A stretch of DNA of 5,942 nucleotides from contig CAMNHZ010000047.1 of the NCBI GenBank assembly GCA_946540075.1, positions 1-5,942 of the forward strand. Reading direction: 5' to 3'. Below, piece after piece: positions 1 to 5,477 of the stretch; the first letter of the stretch is position 1; each line of letters starts with the position of its first letter. Origin of the DNA: an uncultured Bacillota bacterium. Lineage in GTDB: Bacteria > Bacillota_I > Bacilli_A > RF39 > UBA660. The notes below the pieces were generated by a model, which searched no databases, was not told where the DNA came from, and worked only from the letters and a program-made list of their open reading frames with translations. A program made the translations under genes and the position numbers.

Positions 1-3
1 TAA

Positions 4-32
4 TAGACTTTTTTGTTTTTTTATACTATAAT
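4..32 (+). promoter_or_regulatory. sigma-A promoter of lon
   Basis: A perfect -10 box TATAAT lies at 27-32. A -35-like TAGACT lies at 4-9 (4 of 6 matches to TTGACA), and the spacer is exactly 17 bases and T-rich. Transcription should start near 39-40, leaving a leader of about 23 bases that holds the lon ribosome binding site AGGAGGTG (47-54). I looked for a CIRCE inverted repeat and a CtsR heptad repeat, which mark heat-shock control in Bacilli, and saw neither in the 62 available bases. A control site further upstream would be outside the window. Confidence 0.75.
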
Positions 33-62
33 AAACACAATTTATTAGGAGGTGTTTGTTAT

Positions 63-2411
63 ATGTTAAAAAAGAACCTACCAGTTATTTTACTTAGAGG
101 TTTAATTTTGCTTCCTAATAACGATATTAGACTTGAATTTGATAATGACATTAGTAGAAATATTATTGATGTTGCAGAGATGTTTCATGATAATGAATTA
201 CTTGTAGTAAGTACTAAAGATTATAGTGAAGATTTACCACGAATAGAAGATCTGCCACACATTGGAGTTATATCTAAGGTAACTCATAAAATGGAATTAC
301 CAAACGGTAAAACTAGAGTTATCATAGAAGGTGATAGAAGAGCTAATGTTTGTGAATATCTTAATTTAAATCATGCAAATGATGTATTAGAATCAATTAT
401 AGAGGATATAGAAGAAATAAGAATTAGTGAAGAAGATGAAGAAATCAATCTTAGAAAACTTAATTATGAAATTAAAAATTATGTAAAGAATATTCCTTAT
501 ATAAGTAATAGTATTTTAAATATTCTTGATAATAATAAAAAATTATCTAACTTAACAGATGCTATCGCACCAGTTCTTGGAATAGATAATAATAGATTAT
601 ATGAATATGTTTTAGAATCTAATCCAGTGAAAAGAGCTGAGATGATTCTAATTGATATATATAATGAAACTGAGATGTTTAGGTTAGAAAGAGAAATTGA
701 TAACAAAGTAAAAGATCAATTAGATAATAATCAAAAAGAATACTTACTTAGAGAGAAAATACGTCTTATTAAAGAAGAACTAGGTGATACTAGTGTAAAA
801 GATGGAGATGGCTCTTCTTTAAAGGAAAAAATAGATAATTTAAAAGCTCCTAAAAAAATAAAGAATCGTCTTTATGATGAATTAAATAGATATGAAAATA
901 TGCCATCTATGAGCCAAGAAATTAATATTGTAAGAAATTATATTGATTGGCTATTAAATCTTCCTTGGAAGACATATACAAAAGATAATCACAACTTAAG
1001 TTCTGCAAGAAAGATATTAGATCAATCACACTATGGTATTAATGATGTAAAAACTCGTATTATAGAATTTTTAGCTGTAAGAGAGATGGCTAAATCTGTA
1101 AGAAGTCCAATTATATGTTTAGTTGGACCACCAGGAGTAGGTAAAACTTCACTTGCTTTCTCAATAGCTAAAGCTATTAATAGAAATTTTGTAAAAATTA
1201 GTGTCGGTGGAGTAAATGATGAATCTGAAATAGTTGGTCATAGAAGAACATATTTAGGTGCAAACCCAGGAAGAATAATTCAAGCAATGAAGAAAGCTAA
1301 ATCTTCTAATCCTGTTTTCTTAATTGATGAGATAGATAAAATGACTAAAGATTATCATGGTGATCCTGCAAGTGCTTTATTAGAAGTTCTTGATCCTGAA
1401 CAAAATAAGTATTTTAGTGATAATTATATTGAAGAAGAATATGACCTTTCTAAAGTAATGTTTATTTTAACTGCAAATTATATAGAAGATATTCCTGAAG
1501 CATTAAAAGATCGATTAGAGATAGTTAATTTAAAAGGATATACTGAATACGAAAAATTAGATATTGTCAAAAAACATCTTATTCCAAGAGTTTGTAAAGA
1601 ACACGGTATTAAAAAGAGTAAAATTATAATGTCTGATGAAAATATACTATATATTATTAGAAATTATACAAGAGAAGCAGGAGTTCGTGAACTAGAAAGA
1701 CAAATATCTACTATTGTAAGAAAAATTGTTACTGAAATAGTAATTAATAAAAAATATAAAGATATTTATAAATTAAGTAAAAAAGATATTATAAGATATC
1801 TTGGTAAAGAAAAGTATCATTTTATATCAACTACTAGTAATGAAGTAGGTGTAGTAAATGGGCTTGCTTATACTAATTATGGAGGAGATACTTTACCTAT
1901 AGAAGTAAACTTTTATCCAGGTAAAGGTGATTTAGTATTAACAGGATCACTTGGAGATGTAATGAAAGAAAGTGCTAGAATCGCACTTAGCTATATAAAA
2001 GCAAATCATAAGTTTTTTGGAATTAAATATAACTTGTTAGTTGAAAATGATATTCATATTCATTTTGTAGAAGGTGCCATTCCTAAAGATGGTCCAAGTG
2101 CCGGCATTGCCATAACAACCGCACTAATAAGTGCTTTAACTAATCGAAAGATAGATAAGACACTTGCTATGACAGGAGAAATATCACTTAGAGGAAATGT
2201 GCTTCCAATAGGAGGCTTAAGAGAAAAAAGTATAGGTGCATTACGCAAAGGAATTAAGACAATTATTATTCCAGAAGAGAACTTAAAAGATTTAGATGAA
2301 GTTCCAAATGAAGTAAAGAAAAAAATTGTATATTTAAAAGTTAATAATTATAAAGAAGTATTTGAAATTATTAAAAGTTATAAAGGTGAGTTGATTAAAA
2401 ATGAAAAATAA
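63..2411 (+). CDS. lon: ATP-dependent serine protease Lon (LonA type)
   Basis: This is a cytoplasmic AAA+ protease that unfolds and degrades misfolded and short-lived regulatory proteins. At 782 residues it has full LonA length and no membrane segment, so it is not LonB. The substrate-binding N domain covers about 5-195. A helical linker with the family signature around YLLREKIRLIKEELG begins near 226. The AAA+ module has Walker A GPPGVGKT (355-362, Lys361), Walker B FLIDEID (Asp422, Glu423), sensor-1 Asn472, arginine finger Arg484 and sensor-2 Arg542. The protease domain starts near 585 and holds the Ser-Lys dyad: Ser679 in DGPSAG and Lys722 in GGLREKS. These catalytic positions match E. coli Lon numbering, so the enzyme should be active. 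The ATG at 63 sits 8 bases after AGGAGGTG. Its 3' end overlaps the next gene by 11 bases and no terminator follows. In B. subtilis LonA also limits activity of sporulation sigma factors, a possible link to the sporulation genes downstream. Confidence 0.98.
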   Translation: MLKKNLPVILLRGLILLPNNDIRLEFDNDISRNIIDVAEMFHDNELLVVSTKDYSEDLPRIEDLPHIGVISKVTHKMELPNGKTRVIIEGDRRANVCEYLNLNHANDVLESIIEDIEEIRISEEDEEINLRKLNYEIKNYVKNIPYISNSILNILDNNKKLSNLTDAIAPVLGIDNNRLYEYVLESNPVKRAEMILIDIYNETEMFRLEREIDNKVKDQLDNNQKEYLLREKIRLIKEELGDTSVKDGDGSSLKEKIDNLKAPKKIKNRLYDELNRYENMPSMSQEINIVRNYIDWLLNLPWKTYTKDNHNLSSARKILDQSHYGINDVKTRIIEFLAVREMAKSVRSPIICLVGPPGVGKTSLAFSIAKAINRNFVKISVGGVNDESEIVGHRRTYLGANPGRIIQAMKKAKSSNPVFLIDEIDKMTKDYHGDPASALLEVLDPEQNKYFSDNYIEEEYDLSKVMFILTANYIEDIPEALKDRLEIVNLKGYTEYEKLDIVKKHLIPRVCKEHGIKKSKIIMSDENILYIIRNYTREAGVRELERQISTIVRKIVTEIVINKKYKDIYKLSKKDIIRYLGKEKYHFISTTSNEVGVVNGLAYTNYGGDTLPIEVNFYPGKGDLVLTGSLGDVMKESARIALSYIKANHKFFGIKYNLLVENDIHIHFVEGAIPKDGPSAGIAITTALISALTNRKIDKTLAMTGEISLRGNVLPIGGLREKSIGALRKGIKTIIIPEENLKDLDEVPNEVKKKIVYLKVNNYKEVFEIIKSYKGELIKNEK

Positions 2412-3228
2412 ATTTAGAACATTAGAAGAAGATATAGAATTTAGTTATAACTTAGTAACTATAATTGGTTTTGATAATTACATAAAAGAAGGTTTAATTT
2501 CCGAGGATGAGATAGATTCATTAAATGCGCTTGATTTTATTGAATATTTATTAAATGAATCTAATGAAATTAATTTGTTACCAAATGATATTGTTAAAAA
2601 AATTTATTTGGTAACTAGTTATTATCTTTATGATTATCCAAAGGTAACAACAGATATAAGAAAGAGATGTCATAATATAATAACACTAACAAATAGAATA
2701 GTAGCTGGAGAACGTGATTTAGAAAAGATAAAAGAAGAGGTTTCATATAGAATTAACTTAGATAGTGTTTTTTATATAACAGAAGACTTGAGTTCTAGTT
2801 ATAATAATGACATATTATTATATGATTACTTAGATAGAACTAGAAATTATGAATTAACAGAATTAACAAATTATAAAGAATTATTACAAAGTCAATATAC
2901 TATTACTAGTATTATTAATGTGATGAATAAACATCGTTTTGAATTGACCGCAAGAGATGTTGAAAAGTTAAGAGATATTATAGGTTATAAAATAGTTTTA
3001 CATAATGATTGTCAAAATGTACTTACATTATATGAACCATTAATTACTTCAGATGGTAAAGTAGTAGAAGAAATTACTTTTGATGATAGAGAACTTGCAA
3101 ATATTGTTAAAGGTTCGGATGCAAATCTTCTAGAAGAAATGTATCATGTATTAAATGATACTTATATGAATATTTATAATGTAGAACAATCTTTAGATTC
3201 AGAAAAATTAATGAGAAAAAATCATTAA
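2401..3228 (+). CDS. uncharacterised soluble acidic protein coupled to lon
   Basis: I do not recognise this 275-residue protein. It has no signal peptide, no hydrophobic segment long enough to cross a membrane, no nucleotide-binding loop and no zinc-binding pattern (only two cysteines, Cys90 and Cys204). It is rich in Ile, Leu, Asn, Asp, Glu and Tyr. Its residue pattern suggests a mostly helical fold, with longer amphipathic stretches near 100-117 and 176-200. The ATG at 2401 lies inside the last codons of lon (11-base overlap), 10 bases after an AAAGGTGAG ribosome binding site (2382-2390), so the two genes are probably co-transcribed and translationally coupled. It is followed after 45 bases by the SpoVID-like gene. 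In B. subtilis this position holds ysxC and the heme genes, but it shows no GTPase motifs and is not HemA, HemX or YsxC. Either a Lon-related role (adaptor, substrate) or a spore role would be a guess from position only. Confidence 0.9.
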   Translation: MKNKFRTLEEDIEFSYNLVTIIGFDNYIKEGLISEDEIDSLNALDFIEYLLNESNEINLLPNDIVKKIYLVTSYYLYDYPKVTTDIRKRCHNIITLTNRIVAGERDLEKIKEEVSYRINLDSVFYITEDLSSSYNNDILLYDYLDRTRNYELTELTNYKELLQSQYTITSIINVMNKHRFELTARDVEKLRDIIGYKIVLHNDCQNVLTLYEPLITSDGKVVEEITFDDRELANIVKGSDANLLEEMYHVLNDTYMNIYNVEQSLDSEKLMRKNH

Positions 3229-3249
3229 TTTTTTTGTTATGCATATATT
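3222..3249 (+). promoter_or_regulatory. possible sigma-E-type promoter before spoVID
   Basis: CATATATT at 3242-3249 matches 6 of 8 positions of the mother-cell sigma-E -10 consensus CATACAAT. TCATTAA at 3222-3228 is a partial -35 match, with a 13-base spacer. In B. subtilis spoVID is transcribed by sigma-E, so a promoter here would uncouple the coat genes from the lon promoter. The predicted start near 3256 would leave only about 17 leader bases, just enough for GGAGGA at 3259-3264. AT-rich DNA gives such matches often, so this is tentative. Confidence 0.25.
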
Positions 3250-3273
3250 TTAATGATTGGAGGATTAAAACAT

Positions 3274-3942
3274 ATGAAAAAAATAATACCATTTAATAAG
3301 AACATAATATTTCAAAGTAATGTCTCAGAGATTACTAGTATATCACTTGAACATACTTTACATGTAGAAAATGATCATTTAATAAATGGTGATTTTATTA
3401 TAAGTGGTGAATACTTAATGACTGATACTAGTACTGAAACAGAATATTTTTCTTATACATTACCGTTTGAAATAAACTATGATGAAAAGTATGATCTTAG
3501 TAATGTTAGTGTTGATATTGATGATTTCTATTATGAAATAGTCAATGATAATATGCTTCATGTTGATATTGAAGTTAGAGTTGATAAATTAGTTTTAAAA
3601 GAATTAGAAGCAGTTGATAGAAATGTAGTTGAAATTGAATCTGAGGAAAAAAGTGATATAAGAGAAGATGTTGTTGATAGTATTAATGAAAATGAAATTA
3701 TTAATATGGAAATAGATGAAGAAAAAGAAGATAATCAAAATATTAATACAACTAATATATTTGAAACAATTGATGATACAGAAAACTATGTAACTTATAA
3801 AGTTTATATAGTAAGAGAAGAAGATACAGTAGAAACAATCATGACTAAGTATAATATTTCTAAAGATAAATTAGAACTTTACAATAATATAGAAAATATA
3901 AATAAGGGTGATAAATTAATTATTCCATGTGCTGATGCATAG
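3274..3942 (+). CDS. spoVID: SpoVID-like spore coat morphogenetic protein with LysM domain
   Basis: SpoVID is made in the mother cell and lets coat proteins encase the forespore. In B. subtilis it works with SpoIVA and SafA, and its LysM domain has been linked to sensing cell-wall precursor. This 222-residue protein has the SpoVID layout. Residues 1-107 resemble the SpoVID N-terminal domain, with the pattern of a repeated SGEY strand, TLPFEI, and VSVDIDDFYYEI followed by a hydrophobic strand. Residues 108-170 form a very acidic, Asn-rich linker that looks disordered. Residues 176-218 are a LysM domain (YKVYIVREEDTVETI, then a tyrosine/asparagine segment, then GDKLIIP). B. subtilis SpoVID has about 575 residues; here mainly the linker is shorter. 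I chose the ATG at 3274 because GGAGGA (3259-3264) sits 9 bases before it; an in-frame ATG at 3253 lies upstream of that site. The 3' end overlaps the YsxE-like gene. The LysM call is firm; the SpoVID assignment rests on N-domain pattern plus the neighbouring gene. Confidence 0.85.
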   Translation: MKKIIPFNKNIIFQSNVSEITSISLEHTLHVENDHLINGDFIISGEYLMTDTSTETEYFSYTLPFEINYDEKYDLSNVSVDIDDFYYEIVNDNMLHVDIEVRVDKLVLKELEAVDRNVVEIESEEKSDIREDVVDSINENEIINMEIDEEKEDNQNINTTNIFETIDDTENYVTYKVYIVREEDTVETIMTKYNISKDKLELYNNIENINKGDKLIIPCADA

Positions 3943-4852
3943 TATTCAAAAATTTATTGAAGATAATGAAGTAAAAGTAAAAAAATACACAATTAAAGGT
4001 AAAGTTTTAATTGCTGAAACAGATCATGGTTGTTATGTATTTAAAGATAAAACAAGAAATTTTAAGGATAATAAAGATATATATGATTACCTAGATAGTA
4101 GAAGTTTTAATTATTATCCTAAGATACTATCTGATAATAAGGAGTTTGTTCAAACAGAATATATACCAGATAAAAACTATTCTAAAGATCAAAAAATTCA
4201 AGATATAATGGAACTTGTTAGTTTACTTCATAGTAAAACAACTCACTATAAAGAAATAGATTTAGATGATTATAAAAGAATATATGAAGATATAAAAAAT
4301 AATGTTAGTTATTTAACAAGTTATTATAATGATTATATGAATATTATTGATAGTCATGTCATTATGTCACCAAGTGAATACTTATTAGCTAGAAATATAA
4401 GTATAATATTTGAAATGTTGTATTTTTGTGACCAAGAAATAGATAAGTGGTATGATCTTATCAAAGGTCAAAGAAAAGTAAGACAAACTATTATTCATAA
4501 TAATTTAAGATTAGAACATTTTAGAAGAAATACTAAAAGTTATCTAATAAGTTGGGATAAAGCTAGGATAGATATTCCAGTATTTGATATATATAAGTTC
4601 TATCGAAGATATTCATTAAACTATGATTTCTCATATTTATTAAAAAAATATGAGAAAAATTATCCATTACAAGATAATGAAAAACTATTGTTATTTACAC
4701 TAATTAGTTTACCGAAGAAATTAGAATTTAGTAATAATGAATATAAAAATTCTGTCTTGTTTGCAGGTGAAATAGATTATTTATATAAAACTTATGATTT
4801 GGTTTTACCACAGTATCATAAAAAGACTAAAAAAGAAAATACACATAAATAG
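3935..4852 (+). CDS. ysxE: YsxE/CotS-family spore coat pseudokinase
   Basis: This 305-residue protein has the outline of an aminoglycoside-phosphotransferase/CotS-type kinase fold. A small lobe carries a beta-3-like lysine in YVFK (Lys37), a hinge-like stretch QTEYIP follows, and a helical large lobe contains the catalytic-loop region IIHNNLRLEHF and the segment LISWDKARIDIPVFDI. The HxDxxxxN motif of active kinases reads His188, Asn190, His195, so the catalytic aspartate and metal-binding asparagine are both replaced. The metal-binding aspartate of the next motif is Ser206. It is therefore probably a structural pseudokinase. In B. subtilis ysxE directly follows spoVID, as here, which supports a spore coat role. 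The start is uncertain: ATG 3935 overlaps spoVID by 8 bases, and an in-frame GTG at 3929 would add two residues. Neither has a good ribosome binding site (only GGGTGA at 3906-3911, too distant), so translation probably depends on ribosomes finishing spoVID. The C-terminus is a Lys-rich tail. Confidence 0.8.
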   Translation: MHSIQKFIEDNEVKVKKYTIKGKVLIAETDHGCYVFKDKTRNFKDNKDIYDYLDSRSFNYYPKILSDNKEFVQTEYIPDKNYSKDQKIQDIMELVSLLHSKTTHYKEIDLDDYKRIYEDIKNNVSYLTSYYNDYMNIIDSHVIMSPSEYLLARNISIIFEMLYFCDQEIDKWYDLIKGQRKVRQTIIHNNLRLEHFRRNTKSYLISWDKARIDIPVFDIYKFYRRYSLNYDFSYLLKKYEKNYPLQDNEKLLLFTLISLPKKLEFSNNEYKNSVLFAGEIDYLYKTYDLVLPQYHKKTKKENTHK

Positions 4853-4987
4853 AAATATTAGGAATATATTAAACCTTGTAACTATTATGAATGCTAAAAA
4901 CATTTGATATATTAGAAGAATAAAAAAAATAAACCCACATCCATACCACTTTCCTCGACCTCTTATGAAGTTATTACAATGATTCAT
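4805..4987 (-). CDS. possible small membrane protein, convergent to ysxE
   Basis: This minus-strand frame encodes 60 residues: a short polar start with HC, RGRGKW and YGCG (residues 3-18), then two hydrophobic segments (about 19-36 and 41-60) separated by TRFN. An AAGGAG ribosome binding site lies 6 bases before the ATG (complement of 4994-4999), and a CATATAATA box lies just upstream (5017-5009). The N-terminal half falls outside any plus-strand gene. The Gly/Trp/Tyr-rich DNA there is less AT-rich than its surroundings, as expected for coding sequence. The last 16 codons run antisense to the Lys-rich tail of the YsxE-like gene, where A-rich DNA would give Phe/Ile/Leu codons by composition alone. 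The glycine/tyrosine-then-hydrophobic order is loosely like small YjcZ-type sporulation proteins, but this is only a resemblance. No terminator is seen after its stop. Confidence 0.4.
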   Translation of the reverse strand: MNHCNNFIRGRGKWYGCGFIFFILLIYQMFLAFIIVTRFNIFLIFLFMCIFFFSLFMILW

Positions 4988-5106
4988 TAATCACTCCTTC
5001 TTTCATATTATTATATGATTAATTATTATTATGGTTATTGAACAAAATTTATTGATTTTTATGCAAATTATGTAAATTTGTTAGTAAATAATTGTTAAAA
5101 AAGTAA
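4988..5106. other. non-coding part of the gap between ysxE and rpsU
   Basis: The gap between the plus-strand genes runs from 4853 to 5192. Its first part (4853-4987) is filled by the possible minus-strand gene. This part is extremely AT-rich and holds only the minus-strand promoter candidate and a 6-base inverted repeat, CAAATT (5064-5069) with AATTTG (5075-5080). That repeat has no T-run after it and no clear role. No plus-strand terminator is visible right after the YsxE-like gene; the first convincing one is the hairpin at 5107-5132. I see no tRNA, riboswitch or open frame with a ribosome binding site on the plus strand. Confidence 0.5.
5009..5036 (-). promoter_or_regulatory. possible sigma-K/sigma-E-type promoter of the small minus-strand gene
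   Basis: Read on the minus strand, 5017-5009 is CATATAATA. This fits the late mother-cell sigma-K -10 pattern CATANNNTA exactly, and its first eight bases match 7 of 8 of the sigma-E -10 consensus. AACC at 5036-5033 fits the short sigma-K -35 pattern mACm, 15 bases upstream and so about one base short of the usual spacing. The same bases contain TATAAT for sigma-A, but there is no TTGACA-like box at 16-18 bases. The predicted start near 5003 leaves a leader just long enough for the AAGGAG site. In DNA this AT-rich a chance match is possible. Confidence 0.3.
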
Positions 5107-5132
5107 AAAAACCTATAAAAATATAGGTTTTT
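5107..5132. terminator. bidirectional intrinsic terminator
   Basis: A perfect 11-base inverted repeat, AAAAACCTATA (5107-5117) and TATAGGTTTTT (5122-5132), encloses an AAAA loop. The A-tract (5105-5111) and T-tract (5128-5132) give a U-run on either strand. It can end plus-strand transcription from the lon to ysxE series and block minus-strand transcription coming from the rpsU side. It ends one base before the -35 box of the rpsU promoter, so it insulates that unit. Confidence 0.8.
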
Positions 5133-5133
5133 C

Positions 5134-5162
5134 TTGTAAGAAATTAATAGAAGTGTTATAAT
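5134..5162 (+). promoter_or_regulatory. sigma-A promoter of rpsU-yqeY, extended -10
   Basis: A perfect TATAAT (5157-5162) is preceded by TG at 5154-5155, forming an extended -10. The -35 TTGTAA (5134-5139) matches 4 of 6 consensus bases and the spacer is 17 bases. Transcription should begin near 5169, leaving about 24 leader bases that carry AAGGAGGTG (5177-5185). This is a strong constitutive-looking promoter, as expected for a ribosomal protein gene. Confidence 0.85.
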
Positions 5163-5192
5163 ACATCTAGTTAGTGAAGGAGGTGTATTATC

Positions 5193-5429
5193 ATGGGTGT
5201 AACAACAATAGTAAAAAACGGTAATGTCGATGGTGCACTTCGTATTTTTAAGCAAAAAGGAATAAAAAGTGGAGATCAAAAGAAACTAAAAGAAAGATAT
5301 ATTGGTTATGAAAAACGCGGCGTAAAAAAGAGAAAAGCTAGAGAAGAAGCTATTAAAAATAGTCGTAAAAATAATAGAAATAACAGCTATAGAACTAATA
5401 ACAACAGAAATTACAGAAGAGGTAATTAG
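5193..5429 (+). CDS. rpsU: 30S ribosomal protein S21
   Basis: S21 sits on the platform of the small ribosomal subunit near the 3' end of 16S rRNA and helps translation initiation. Residues 2-55 carry the family pattern: a short beta start with VKNGNVDGALRIFKQK, then KSGDQKKLKERYIGYEK and the basic KKRKAREEA helix. The start is ATG 5193, 7 bases after AAGGAGGTG. The protein has 78 residues, whereas Bacillus S21 has about 57. The extra 23 residues (56-78) are a low-complexity tail with 10 Asn and 6 Arg plus Ser, Tyr and Gly. The tail keeps the reading frame and the same AT-rich codons as the rest, so it does not look like a frameshift artefact. It is followed by yqeY, a gene order found widely in Firmicutes, with a small hairpin between them. 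Confidence 0.95.
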   Translation: MGVTTIVKNGNVDGALRIFKQKGIKSGDQKKLKERYIGYEKRGVKKRKAREEAIKNSRKNNRNNSYRTNNNRNYRRGN

Positions 5430-5435
5430 ATTATG

Positions 5436-5455
5436 AAGAGTCGTTAGACTCTTTT
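5436..5455 (+). terminator. small hairpin between rpsU and yqeY, likely partial terminator
   Basis: AAGAGTC (5436-5442) pairs perfectly with GACTCTT (5447-5453) around a GTTA loop, and the T-run reaches 5455. The short stem and brief U-run suggest partial termination or a 3'-end stabiliser for the rpsU message rather than a full stop. A TATAAT at 5455-5460 directly follows, but the bases 17-18 upstream are a poor -35, so an independent yqeY promoter is doubtful. Confidence 0.55.
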
Positions 5456-5477
5456 ATAATATAGAGGAGATGAGCAT

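Noticed and set aside
1..62. Heat-shock operators (CIRCE or CtsR sites) before lon
   Set aside because: Searched by eye; no inverted repeat of the CIRCE type and no GGTCAAA-type heptads are present.
497..706. Minus-strand frame of 69 codons inside lon
   Set aside because: It lies wholly antisense to a conserved part of lon, has no ribosome binding site, and its Leu/Ser/Ile-rich product reflects the A-rich opposite strand.
2060..2248. Minus-strand frame of 62 codons inside lon
   Set aside because: It is antisense to the conserved Ser-Lys protease active site; openness is explained by constraint on lon, and no ribosome binding site is seen.
3216..3234. AAAAAAT/ATTTTTT inverted repeat after the unknown gene as a terminator
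   Set aside because: The stem has only A-T pairs and overlaps the stop codon, so it would be too unstable to end transcription reliably.
3253..3273. Upstream ATG giving a 7-residue longer SpoVID-like protein
   Set aside because: It lies before the GGAGGA site, which is correctly placed for the ATG at 3274, and the extra residues match nothing in the family.
3107..3292. Minus-strand frame of 61 codons across the end of the unknown gene and start of spoVID
   Set aside because: It overlaps two better supported plus-strand genes, and its hydrophobic composition is a by-product of A-rich DNA.
5064..5080. CAAATT/AATTTG inverted repeat as a terminator or operator
   Set aside because: It is short, AT-only apart from one pair, lacks a T-run and is not near a recognisable promoter element on the plus strand.
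5049..5279. Minus-strand frame of 76 codons over the start of rpsU
   Set aside because: It runs antisense through the S21 start, the rpsU promoter and the terminator hairpin, all strongly supported.
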